Origin: Paenibacillus rhizovicinus
Lineage (GTDB): Bacteria; Bacillota; Bacilli; Paenibacillales; Paenibacillaceae
Direction of reading: 5' to 3'
Assembly (NCBI RefSeq): GCF_010365285.1
Contig: NZ_CP048286.1
Span: forward strand, 6,002,001-6,066,000
Length of the DNA stretch: 64,000 nt
Shown: in pieces, positions 15,144-27,068 of the stretch
Numbering within the stretch: position 1 is the stretch's first letter
Layout of the letters: every line of letters begins with the position of its first letter
Program-made: the position numbers and the translations under genes
Notes under the pieces: generated by a model
What the model was told of the DNA's origin: nothing
What the model saw: the letters and a program-made list of their open reading frames with translations, nothing else
Database searches by the model: none

Positions 15144-16745
15144 TTATTTAACGATGATTTGACCTGTCATGAACTTCATATGCGGCTCGCAATAGAAATC
15201 GTAAACGCCCGGCTTATCCAGCGTAATGGTGTAGGATTCGCCCTCCGCCAGAAGCGGAACGGCGAAGCTGCCGTTCACTGCGACGGCGCTATGGCTGACT
15301 TCGTCCTCGTTCTTGAAGACGATGTGCGAGCCTGCTTCGACGGTCAGCGGGCCCATGCCGAAGGAATATTCTTTGATTTCGATCGTGTATGTCTTCGGAG
15401 CCGGAGTCGTCGTTCCCGCGAATGTCGCCGGATTCAACACAAACCAGATATGGTTAACGTCCTGACCCAGCGTATCGCCATGATTGACGTCCTTGATGAA
15501 GTAGTAGAGCGGATATCCTTTGAAGGTGGACTGCTTGCTGCCGTCGGCCCGGATGATCGTTCCCCAGTCCGCAGCATTGACGCCGGTAGGAAGAGCGGAA
15601 CCGCTGGCGTAATAAGCCGGCCAGTTGACGAGGCAATTCCCTTCGCAGACGCTCGCGCCAGGCGTATCTTTGTCAAAATAGTAGAGCGTTCTGCCCGCGG
15701 CATCCGTCAAATAATTGCCGAGCGTCTTCGAAGTGCCGAGCATGGCCGCATAGTCCGCTTTGGCGACGAACCACACGCCTCCGACCGCTTCGCCGAGCGT
15801 ATCCCCAGGCGCGTTATCTTTGACGAAATAATAGAGCGGCCAGCCTTTATACGTCGTTTGCATCGTCCCGTCCGCACGATTCAGCATGCCGAAATCCGCG
15901 GCGTTCAACGTGGCCGGAATTTGCAGGTTTTGCGCGGCGTAGATCGGCCACGCCTTCAGGCAGTCGCCTGTGCAGCTGTTCGGGTCCGCAGCGTCTTTCG
16001 TGAAATAATAGAGCGTCCGGCCTTGGCCGTCGGTGAACAATGTGCCGAGCTTCGCGTCCTTATGAAGGCGGAGCCGGTCGCCGGACGGCAGACTCGCGGA
16101 TGCGGACAGAACGCCTTTCGCCTGCAGCGATGCCAGGAACGTCTTGCCGTCCATGGTCTTCGCGCTCAGCGTTTCGATTAACGCGGTCGCGATGTGGGCG
16201 TTCGTGATGCCGGCATTGCCGGCGATTTGGTCCAGTCCTTTGCCGGCGGCGAACGTTTCCGTTTGCGCATAGGCGAAATCCGTGCCCGAGCGGTAGCCTA
16301 GCGATTCCAGCAGCACTTTGTACAGCTGCTGGGAGCTGATCGGTTCAAGCGGCATGAATTTGCCGCCGCCCGTGCCGTTCCAGCCGAGCTCGGGGTGATC
16401 CTTCAGATAACCGAGCACCGCTTGGTTGCTTGCGCCGACAGAAGCCGCGTCGGAGAAATTGTCCGTGCCCTTGTAGGCCATTGCTTCACTCAGATGGCCT
16501 TGCAGGCGGAGAGAGATAATGGCGGCTTGGATGCGGGTTGCGCCTTTTGCCAGATAAGCGGCCGTCACGCCATCGCCGTCGCCCAGGAGCAGGCCAAGCT
16601 GGCTGGCGGTTTGCGCATCCGTCGTAACCGTCGCCGCGCCAGGCGCTGCGGCCGGGTCGGCGGCTGCCGCATTACTGACGGGAATAAGCAAAACCGCGCA
16701 AAGCAAGGCAAGCAAGCCGAACAGTCCGAAACTTTTTCCTTTCAT
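15144..16745 (-). CDS. Secreted protein with two Lipoprotein_15 repeats and a cupredoxin domain
   Basis: A 533-residue secreted protein. Signal peptide residues 1-28 end at SNAAAA. Residues 40-200 are helical and weakly S-layer-homology-like. Two copies of the secreted repeat of unknown function (PF03640 type) follow, marked by LGTLFTDGQGRTLYYFTKD..CTGDCLKAWP and LGNYLTDAAGRTLYYFDKD..CEGNCLVNWP, each with paired cysteines. The last 95 residues are a cupredoxin with EVSHSAV and YDFYCEPHMKFM supplying His, Cys, His and Met. AGGAGG precedes the ATG. It heads the operon with the lipoprotein and, further on, the sigma pair. Joining this repeat to a copper domain suggests a redox role outside the cell. 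Confidence 0.88.
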   Translation of the reverse strand: MKGKSFGLFGLLALLCAVLLIPVSNAAAADPAAAPGAATVTTDAQTASQLGLLLGDGDGVTAAYLAKGATRIQAAIISLRLQGHLSEAMAYKGTDNFSDAASVGASNQAVLGYLKDHPELGWNGTGGGKFMPLEPISSQQLYKVLLESLGYRSGTDFAYAQTETFAAGKGLDQIAGNAGITNAHIATALIETLSAKTMDGKTFLASLQAKGVLSASASLPSGDRLRLHKDAKLGTLFTDGQGRTLYYFTKDAADPNSCTGDCLKAWPIYAAQNLQIPATLNAADFGMLNRADGTMQTTYKGWPLYYFVKDNAPGDTLGEAVGGVWFVAKADYAAMLGTSKTLGNYLTDAAGRTLYYFDKDTPGASVCEGNCLVNWPAYYASGSALPTGVNAADWGTIIRADGSKQSTFKGYPLYYFIKDVNHGDTLGQDVNHIWFVLNPATFAGTTTPAPKTYTIEIKEYSFGMGPLTVEAGSHIVFKNEDEVSHSAVAVNGSFAVPLLAEGESYTITLDKPGVYDFYCEPHMKFMTGQIIVK

Positions 16746-17075
16746 CGATCATTCCTCCTTGGGATGGGTCATCACACAAAGAAACGAACGAAGGGGAAGA
16801 TCGGTTTGAAGATGAAAGCGTTTATTTTGACATGCGTAAACTGGCGGACTTATTGATGATAGATGGGCAGGTCCCGGGCGATCGCAGGCGAGCGCATCTC
16901 GCGATCGCTTGCTCTCGGCAGTTTCCTGGGCTAGAGGTAAGAGGAAAAGTAAACAAGGTGGCAAGAGGTGAAAGGCAAGGAGGAATACCGTGACCCGTGG
17001 ACAGGGCGGACAATCGCATGCCAATTAACAGCATCCGAATACGTTCCGTTTGAAGAACGCAAACACACCGGCAGA
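16746..17075. other. 330-bp gap upstream of the cupredoxin operon
   Basis: I see no credible gene here. It must contain the promoter of the cupredoxin operon, but no vegetative -35/-10 pair is clear on the minus strand. AAACC followed after 16 bases by CGTT (about 16779-16804, minus) resembles an ECF promoter but is weak. Two copies of GCGATCGC flank a short spacer near 16878-16911. Confidence 0.4.
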
Positions 17076-17507
17076 CTACGTGATTGAATGGATTCCAGCT
17101 GGTGGACGCCACTGCTCCAAACGGATATCGCGGATGTAGGCCATGGCCTGATCCAAGCCGTGACTGCAGTCGACGGAGGTTTGAATCGCTTCATACTGCC
17201 GTTCCATGAAAGCGACGAGGGCTGCAGTCACGATAGCGGCGGTTTCGTCATCGGATACGCCGAAGGCCGTTCTCGGATGCGCTGCGCCATAGGCGGCATT
17301 CAGTTCTCGCAGTTCGTCCTGCCGGTCACAGGCGAAATGATACAGATGGTACCGCCTGCCGATTCGCTCGAATTCGACCATATACGACGGCCCGTCAACG
17401 GAGCGAAGCTTCGTCGTATTCGTAATGCTGACTGCCGCGTCCCCGGCCTTGCTGCTATCGTGATGAATAAAAGCGGACCAAAGCCGGTTTATCTTGGGCA
17501 AATACAC
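17076..17507 (-). CDS. Unrecognised soluble protein
   Basis: The best start is GTG 17507, placed six bases after GAGGAGGG, giving 143 residues beginning MYLPKINRLWSAF. The sequence is protein-like (YMVEFERIGRRYHLYHFACDRQDEL, a helical C-terminus ending RPPAGIHSIT) with no membrane segment or signal peptide. I do not recognise the family. It is divergent from the MarR operon with 265 bases between. A longer open frame upstream lacks a ribosome site. Confidence 0.65.
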   Translation of the reverse strand: MYLPKINRLWSAFIHHDSSKAGDAAVSITNTTKLRSVDGPSYMVEFERIGRRYHLYHFACDRQDELRELNAAYGAAHPRTAFGVSDDETAAIVTAALVAFMERQYEAIQTSVDCSHGLDQAMAYIRDIRLEQWRPPAGIHSIT

Positions 17508-17707
17508 CGTAACCCTCCTCATTATGACTGCGCATCGATTGGCGTCGCGTTCGGTTTCTTCGGTTAGTATGGCCAGTTTTACGGTTGTATTGCATCGCCT
17601 GCGGCAGTATAAGACATCTGAAAGCTGCTGATCAAGCGGCTTTGTTCCGTTGCGGCCAAACGCTTCGATGATCGTGCATAAGCGGCATCGGGAAGCCTCC
17701 TCGCCTA

Positions 17708-17750
17708 TTGACAGAATAAGTTGCATAACATATAGTTGTCTTAACAACTA
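17708..17750 (+). promoter_or_regulatory. Promoter with MarR operator
   Basis: TTGACA (17708-17713), 17 bases, then TATAGT (17731-17736) is a near-consensus promoter. TAGTTGT-CTTA-ACAACTA (17733-17750), a perfect inverted repeat, overlaps the -10 box and start point. Binding there by the MarR protein encoded next would block transcription, so autorepression is likely. Confidence 0.88.
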
Positions 17751-17772
17751 ATATAACAACGAGGTGATTCGG

Positions 17773-18240
17773 ATGTCGACCGAAGCTCGGAATAACGGCC
17801 ACTTGCCGATCGGGTTCGCAATGGGGCTGACGCACCGGAAGCTGTCGGCTTTGTTTCAACACCGTCTCGCAGCCCATGGGATTACGCCGGAGCAGTGGTC
17901 CACGCTCAATCAAATCGACCGCGCGCAAGGCTTGATTCAGAAGGAAATCGCGGAACGGACGGGCAAGGATAAACCGACGACGACGCGAATATTGGATCTT
18001 CTGGAGAAGAAAGGCCTGATCTATAAGAAAGCCGGCGAACGGGACCGGCGCTCGTTCCTCGTATACAGCACGGAGCTGGGTCAATCCGTCATCCGCGAGA
18101 CGACTCCGATCGAGGACAGCGTGACGGCGGAAGTGAAGCAAGTGATGTCGGACACGGAATACGAGAAGATGTTGGAGCTGCTGCAGCGCATACAGCTGCA
18201 TATCGAAAGCAAACTTGCCGTCACTGAACTAGACGACTGA
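17773..18240 (+). CDS. MarR-family regulator
   Basis: A 155-residue MarR winged-helix protein: LTHRKLSALFQHRLAAHGITPEQW, then the recognition region QKEIAERTGKDKPTTTRILDLLEKKGLI and the wing ERDRRSFLVYSTELG. GAGGTG before ATG 17773 decides the start. The palindrome over its promoter is a good operator. An MFS exporter gene follows 33 bases on, the classic arrangement of a drug- or phenolic-induced efflux operon. Confidence 0.92.
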   Translation: MSTEARNNGHLPIGFAMGLTHRKLSALFQHRLAAHGITPEQWSTLNQIDRAQGLIQKEIAERTGKDKPTTTRILDLLEKKGLIYKKAGERDRRSFLVYSTELGQSVIRETTPIEDSVTAEVKQVMSDTEYEKMLELLQRIQLHIESKLAVTELDD

Positions 18241-18273
18241 TTACCATATATGACGACTATTGGAGATGTGATT

Positions 18274-19521
18274 ATGCAACCAGAAACCGAACATTCAGAA
18301 CGATCGGAACAAACGAAGACTCCTTTATGGACAAGGCCTTTTATCGCATTGACGGCTTGTTTCTTCCTCTTATTTCTCAGCTTGCAAATGCTGCTGTCTT
18401 CCTTCCCCGCGTACGTGAAGGACGAGTTTCACGCGGGCAACGTGCAGGTCAGCCTGGTGACGTCGGTATTCGCATTGTCGGCGATCGTCTCGCGGTTCGC
18501 GACGGCTTCGCTCATGCGACGATTTTCGCGGATGAAGCTGCTGCTCGTCGGACTGCTCATTGCAGCCATAACGACGGCCTTATACTCCGCAGCAGGCTCG
18601 TATGGCGCATTGCTGGTGCTCCGCATCGGGTACGGCATCGGCTTCGGGATGGCAAGCACGATTCTGCCGACGCTCGTTTCCCGCATCATCCCGCTGCGCC
18701 GAATGGGCGAGGGCATCGCTTACTTCGGATTGTCGACGAGCCTGGCCATGTCGATCGGTCCTTCGATCGGATTGAATGTCATGAAGCAAGCGGGGTTCAC
18801 GGAGCTGTCGATGCTGGGATTGATCGCGTCGGTCGTCATTTTCCCAATATTGTGGCTCTCCCGTTCCAGACAGGACGCAGCGAGCAGCGCGCAGCGGAAT
18901 GGAAACCATCAATCGGCTCAGGCGGCGGTCAAGCCGCCGTTCAACCCAAAGCTGCTCTTTCCCGCCATGTTGAACGTGTTCTTGTCCATTACTTACAGCG
19001 GCTTGCTTAGTTTTCTCGCGCTGTTCGGCGATGACGTGCATATCGAGCAGGTTGGGTTGTTCTTCTTGTTCAATGCGATTACGGTTATTCTCGTGCGTCC
19101 ATTCTCGGGGCGCATCTTCGATCGCTTCGGTCATGCAGCGGTGCTCATTCCATCAGGCTTGTTCGTGGCAGCTAGTATGATCGTGCTGTCGAATACGCAC
19201 GCTATGCCTATGCTCATCGTGTCGGCGCTGCTGTACGGCGTCGGATTCGGCGCCATTCAGCCGACGCTGCAAGCGTGGATGCTGCGTTCGTCGACGCCGG
19301 AGCAGTACGGCATGGCGAACAGCATGTTCTACAACTCCACGGACTTCGGCGTCGCGATCGGCGCGATTTTGCTCGGGGCGATTTCGGCGGCGACCAGCTA
19401 CGGCGTCATGTACAAGTATTCGGCAGGCGTGATGGGGCTGTTCGTCGTGCTTGGGGCGCTTCAGTACGTGCTGGCCTCCAAACGGATCAAACGCACGCAA
19501 GCAGTGGCCATCGAATCTTAA
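18274..19521 (+). CDS. MFS transporter, drug-efflux type
   Basis: A 415-residue major facilitator with 12 predicted membrane segments. The stretch SRFATASLMRRFSRMKLLLVG between segments 2 and 3 is the degenerate motif A of the superfamily. GGAGATG six bases before ATG 18274 selects this start over ATG 18250. It is second in the MarR operon, so it probably exports the compound that the MarR protein senses. The direction and substrate are inferred from that context only. Confidence 0.9.
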   Translation: MQPETEHSERSEQTKTPLWTRPFIALTACFFLLFLSLQMLLSSFPAYVKDEFHAGNVQVSLVTSVFALSAIVSRFATASLMRRFSRMKLLLVGLLIAAITTALYSAAGSYGALLVLRIGYGIGFGMASTILPTLVSRIIPLRRMGEGIAYFGLSTSLAMSIGPSIGLNVMKQAGFTELSMLGLIASVVIFPILWLSRSRQDAASSAQRNGNHQSAQAAVKPPFNPKLLFPAMLNVFLSITYSGLLSFLALFGDDVHIEQVGLFFLFNAITVILVRPFSGRIFDRFGHAAVLIPSGLFVAASMIVLSNTHAMPMLIVSALLYGVGFGAIQPTLQAWMLRSSTPEQYGMANSMFYNSTDFGVAIGAILLGAISAATSYGVMYKYSAGVMGLFVVLGALQYVLASKRIKRTQAVAIES

Positions 19522-19558
19522 GTCAGCCAGTTAGGAAACAGATATAACAGATATATGT

Positions 19559-19605
19559 AAAGCCTCCTGGTGAATCGCGGCTCATGCTGCGGACCAGGAG
19601 GCTTT
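19559..19605. terminator. Bidirectional terminator
   Basis: AAAGCCTCCTGGT (19559-19571) and ACCAGGAGGCTTT (19593-19605) form a perfect 13-bp stem. It separates the converging MFS and oxalate decarboxylase genes. Confidence 0.9.
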
Positions 19606-19622
19606 GGAGCGTCATGCCGGAA

Positions 19623-20870
19623 TTACCGGGGCGGATATTTCACGACAGGCCATTTCACTTTGCGCAGCGACTTCATGAGCTCCGGAGAAGCGTTCACGTT
19701 GGCTTGCACGAGTTGATGCGGCGTTAATGCCATCCACTGATTGAGCGAAATATCCTCGAAGCGCGGGCTTCGGAACATCTCCAGGAACCAGAGCGTTTCA
19801 TTGCCCGTGTTTTGCACGTAATGCCCCATTGCGAACGGCACGTAGCCGACGTCTCCCGCACGGTAATCGAATGTTCTTGCAACTCCGTTTCCGGCGAATA
19901 CCGTCATGCGGCCTTGACCGGACAAGTAATACTGCCATTCGTCGTTGTTGGGGTGCCAGTGAAGCTCGCGCATGGCGCCGGGCTGAATCTCGACAAGCGC
20001 CGCGGCGATCGTCTTGGCAACGGGGAAGTTGCTTGAATCGGCAATCCGGACACTGCCGCCGGGCGTCTTCAGCGGTTCTTGCGCCAAGAGCGAGTGCTTG
20101 AAGGAGAGCGGAACGGATCCATACGGCGATTGAACTTCCTGGCTTTCCAGCGATCCCGGCACTTGATCGTTGAAAATGTACAGCTGACCGGACGGGATGC
20201 CGTCGAAGGCCGATTTCGGGATGCCGAAATTCGCGGCCAATACACTCTTCGGCGTATGCGCGAACCAGTCGGAAATCGACAAGGTATTCAGATCGGAGAA
20301 GCTGCCGTCATCGAAGACGAGCAGAAATTCGCAGCCCTCTTCCAAAGCTTGAATCGAATGCGGCAGTCCCGCCGGAAAATACCACAGATCCCCTTGGCCG
20401 ACGTCCGCGATAAAATTCCGTCCATGCCAGTCGATGGACGTAATGCGGGCGCAGCCGCGAATCATGAACGCCCATTCCGCCTGCTGATGCCAGTGCAGCT
20501 CTCGCACGCCGCCTGGCGTCAGGCTCATATTGACCCCGGCCAGCGTCGTGGCGACCGGTAAATCGCGAACGGTGATTTCTCGCGACCACCCGCCTTTGTT
20601 CAGCTGCATATGGGTATCGGAGAACGACATTTTCAAATTCGGCAGCAAGCCCGCGTCCGTAACGGGCGGTACGAGCATATCCGGATTTTCCAAGTCGCGC
20701 ATGACATCGCGAGGGCCGAAATCCGGACCGCCGGCGCCGTCGCTTCGTCTGATTGGCTGAGGAATGTAACTAGGATCAGCGGATTGTTGCACGTTGCCGT
20801 TGCGATCCGCACGCTGTCCGCTCGCGGTGTTCGGAGCTGGCTCCAAGTCGGCTTTCATCTTATGTTCCAT
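19623..20870 (-). CDS. oxdC: Oxalate decarboxylase-like bicupin
   Basis: A 415-residue bicupin aligning closely with Bacillus OxdC/OxdD, which convert oxalate to formate and carbon dioxide with manganese. Both metal sites are complete: His126, His128, Glu132, His171 in the N-terminal cupin, and His304, His306, Glu311, His350 in the C-terminal one; Glu364 matches the second-site Glu333 of OxdC. The flexible lid that is SENST in B. subtilis reads SDLNT here (residues 192-196), so the catalytic Glu162 position is Asp. This could change decarboxylase/oxidase balance. The gene starts three bases after the upstream cupin gene. A SigK-like promoter before that pair suggests spore-coat expression. 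Confidence 0.9.
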   Translation of the reverse strand: MEHKMKADLEPAPNTASGQRADRNGNVQQSADPSYIPQPIRRSDGAGGPDFGPRDVMRDLENPDMLVPPVTDAGLLPNLKMSFSDTHMQLNKGGWSREITVRDLPVATTLAGVNMSLTPGGVRELHWHQQAEWAFMIRGCARITSIDWHGRNFIADVGQGDLWYFPAGLPHSIQALEEGCEFLLVFDDGSFSDLNTLSISDWFAHTPKSVLAANFGIPKSAFDGIPSGQLYIFNDQVPGSLESQEVQSPYGSVPLSFKHSLLAQEPLKTPGGSVRIADSSNFPVAKTIAAALVEIQPGAMRELHWHPNNDEWQYYLSGQGRMTVFAGNGVARTFDYRAGDVGYVPFAMGHYVQNTGNETLWFLEMFRSPRFEDISLNQWMALTPHQLVQANVNASPELMKSLRKVKWPVVKYPPR

Positions 20871-20873
20871 GCC

Positions 20874-21599
20874 TCACCCGTTAAAATTTCCGTACCCGTA
20901 CTCCCAGCCGTTGCCGATGACGGAGGAGTTGGGGTACTGCGGATATCCGAATCCGGGCTGCTGCTGACGATGGCCATGAGGCTGCTGCGGATGATACCCG
21001 CCTTGCTGCAGCGGGGCTTGTGCCGTCGCATACGGATGGACGGCCATGCCCGCGACCTTGGATGCGTTGCAGTCTTTCGGAGGCCCGATGACGACGGTCT
21101 GGGTAATCGGCGCGAACGTTTCCTTCACTTTGGCTTCATCCAGGCAATAGGTATGCGCGAATACGCTGGCCGGCGTTAAACGCAGTAAGTCCGATCCGGG
21201 TATGAATTCAGGCACGGGCGCGTCGAAGATGGCGAGCAGATGCGTATTGTCGACGGTTGCCATCTCGTAATGCCACCAGCCTTGAGGGATATTCGCCACC
21301 TGACCCGGTTGGATCGGGATATTGATCAATAATTTCGTAAACGGATTGATGAGGGAGACAAGGGCCGCGCCGGTGATGCAAAAAACGAGCTCAGAAGCAT
21401 TTTGGTGAACGTGTGGTTCGACGACGTTGCCCGTGCTGAGGTAAATATCGAGCAGCGATACATTGCCGAGGGTGTTCAATTGATTGATGGACAGGGCGTT
21501 GATGAAATTGCGCGAGTCTTTCGTGAAGAAATTGTTGTTCTTCAACTCATAAGTAAACTGCACGTTCGGCGAGGTGAAATCCATGTAGGAAACTGCCAT
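20874..21599 (-). CDS. Single-domain cupin with Gln/Pro/Gly-rich tail
   Basis: A 241-residue germin-like cupin. His63, His65, Glu70 and His110 form a complete metal site (EPHVHQNASE and GWWH). Residues 190-241 are a low-complexity tail rich in Gln, Pro, His, Gly and Tyr, like spore-coat proteins. No signal peptide. The gene is translationally close to the oxalate decarboxylase gene and is probably co-transcribed from the SigK-like promoter at 21647-21675. I infer a spore-coat location; activity is unknown. Confidence 0.85.
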   Translation of the reverse strand: MAVSYMDFTSPNVQFTYELKNNNFFTKDSRNFINALSINQLNTLGNVSLLDIYLSTGNVVEPHVHQNASELVFCITGAALVSLINPFTKLLINIPIQPGQVANIPQGWWHYEMATVDNTHLLAIFDAPVPEFIPGSDLLRLTPASVFAHTYCLDEAKVKETFAPITQTVVIGPPKDCNASKVAGMAVHPYATAQAPLQQGGYHPQQPHGHRQQQPGFGYPQYPNSSVIGNGWEYGYGNFNG

Positions 21600-21646
21600 G
21601 CGAATTCCTGCCTTTCTGTAATGAAATAGGCGATAGCCCGACTGGA

Positions 21647-21675
21647 TAGCTTATGTTCGCTGGGCAGCATTGGTG
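21647..21675 (-). promoter_or_regulatory. SigK-like promoter for the cupin/oxdC pair
   Basis: On the minus strand CACC, exactly 16 bases, then CATAAGCTA matches the B. subtilis SigK consensus (mACm-N16-CATAnnnTA) at every defined position. It lies about 50 bases upstream of the cupin gene. This predicts late mother-cell expression. Confidence 0.75.
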
Positions 21676-21788
21676 CGCCAGGCAGCGGAGTTAAAATGGC
21701 GCCCGCTGGCAAATACTAAGCTGCCGGGCTGCGAAGGAGTTACCGCTGCGCGTAGCTTGCGCATCGCTTGGCGGAAAAGAGGTCGCAT

Positions 21789-23204
21789 ATGAAAGTCAGA
21801 CGATATTTACATAGCATGACCGGACGCGGGCGGAAGCTCGGATTGGCGTTGACGTTGATAACGGGAGCAGCCGGGCTCGGCTGGGGGCTGCTTCCTGATC
21901 CGGCTGCGGCGACCCAGCGTTCGACGCTGGCGATGCCGCAGCCGGACGGCGTTTCCGGTTACCCATCGGCCGATGCTTCGGCGATGCAGGCGAGGCCGGC
22001 TGGAATGGAGCGTACGGAAGCGGCGTTCGTCCGAGGAGGCGCATTATGGGTGAAAGAGAGAGGGAAGGAGCGTCAATTAACGCCGAATGGAGGCTATGCG
22101 CGCAATCCGGCATGGTCACCGGACGGCCGCTGGATCGCTTACAACGCGGGGCAGGAACAGCGGCAGATCTGGATCGTCGATGTCGGTACGGGGAAAAGCC
22201 ATCTTGCCGCGCCCGAGGGCGGGAGCGAATTTCAATGGTCGCCGTCGCTGGCGAAGGACCGCCTAGCCTATCTGCAGGAGCAGGAGCTGCATTCGGTAGG
22301 AGCGGAAGAGGGCGATGAATCCGTGGATGTGGCCGGGGAAATCGGTAATTTCAGCTGGCTGCCCGACGGCAGCGGATATCTAATATCTTCCGCCGCGCAG
22401 CTGCTTCCGGATGGATGGACACCGGTGCGTATCAGCCGGATCATGCTGGCGACGGAAGCTTCGGATCCGGTGCAGGAAGAGCAGCTGTACGTGCTGCCCA
22501 AGCAGATCAACGATCTGATCGTCGTCGGCACGAGCACGTTCAAGTGGTCGGCAACCGGCGCCTGGATCGCTTTTCTGGCGACGCCGACCGCTTCTTTGTC
22601 CGCCGACAGCAATACGTTATGCGTGTTGTCTCTGGACGGCAAATCGTTTCTTCCCGTTACGCAGATGGCGCGTGACGAACAATGGTTTCAGTGGTCGCGG
22701 CATTCGAGCGAGGGAGACCGATTGGCCTATATCGACGGCATCGGCAGAGAGGCCTCGTCCAACAAACGTCTTACCGTTACGCCGGTCCCTGCGCTGCAGC
22801 CGAAAGCATATACGCCATCCGGCTTCGTGGATCAGAACTTCGCCTGGTATGGAGAGGATTCGATTCTTGTTTCCCGGGCTGCGGAAGGCGCATGGTCGGG
22901 AGATCCCGGGAAGCGGCCGCGGCCTTCGCTGGTGAAAATAAACTTGTCCCGCGCGACGCAGGATATGGTTACGATATCGCCTGAGGGCTGGGGGGATTTC
23001 AGTCCGGTTTCGTTGTCCGGCGGCGCAATTGGCTGGGTTCGTTCTGATCGCACCGTCTCGAATGTCATGCTTGCCAAATCCGCGAAGCACGCGAAGAAAG
23101 CGCCGGTTTGGATTCAGGGGATCGACCTGGGCGATAATTTTTACGAGCAGTGGAACTGGCTGCCGGTCCTGCGATTTAAGGAAGAAAATAAGGCTGCCAA
23201 GTAA
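21789..23204 (+). CDS. Exported TolB/WD40-like beta-propeller protein
   Basis: A 471-residue protein. A basic N-terminus and hydrophobic segment (about residues 18-36) ending near PAAAT look like a signal peptide. The body has TolB-like propeller repeats: ARNPAWSPDGRWIAYN, EFQWSPSLAKDRLAY, NFSWLPDGSGYLI, FKWSATGAWIAFL, WFQWSRHSSEGDRLAYI. Six blades are plausible. AAAGAGG sets the start at ATG 21789; a TTG further up is in frame. It is divergent from the cupin/oxdC pair and converges on the collagen gene. Function unknown, probably extracellular. Confidence 0.8.
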   Translation: MKVRRYLHSMTGRGRKLGLALTLITGAAGLGWGLLPDPAAATQRSTLAMPQPDGVSGYPSADASAMQARPAGMERTEAAFVRGGALWVKERGKERQLTPNGGYARNPAWSPDGRWIAYNAGQEQRQIWIVDVGTGKSHLAAPEGGSEFQWSPSLAKDRLAYLQEQELHSVGAEEGDESVDVAGEIGNFSWLPDGSGYLISSAAQLLPDGWTPVRISRIMLATEASDPVQEEQLYVLPKQINDLIVVGTSTFKWSATGAWIAFLATPTASLSADSNTLCVLSLDGKSFLPVTQMARDEQWFQWSRHSSEGDRLAYIDGIGREASSNKRLTVTPVPALQPKAYTPSGFVDQNFAWYGEDSILVSRAAEGAWSGDPGKRPRPSLVKINLSRATQDMVTISPEGWGDFSPVSLSGGAIGWVRSDRTVSNVMLAKSAKHAKKAPVWIQGIDLGDNFYEQWNWLPVLRFKEENKAAK

Positions 23205-23284
23205 AATGCGGGCCTGTTGACATGAAGGGCGGGATTGTTCCCGGCCTCTTCTGTCGACAGGCTTACATTTTTGGCAGCCTTTTT
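23190..23284 (+). terminator. Long composite terminator hairpin
   Basis: An outer stem (AAGGCTGCCAA near 23191 with TTGGCAGCCTT near 23271) encloses an inner one (GGCCTGTTGACA near 23211 with TGTCGACAGGC near 23252) and a GGGCGGGA/TCCCGGCC tip; TTTTT follows. The stop codon of the propeller gene lies inside the structure. Confidence 0.75.
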
Positions 23285-23306
23285 GACGATGAACCTGTTT
23301 GCCGAT

Positions 23307-27068
<3,762 letters not shown>

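Noticed and set aside
16749-17112. Minus-strand frames upstream of the cupredoxin operon
   Set aside because: Overlapping frames without start signals and with atypical Ser/Arg/Cys composition.
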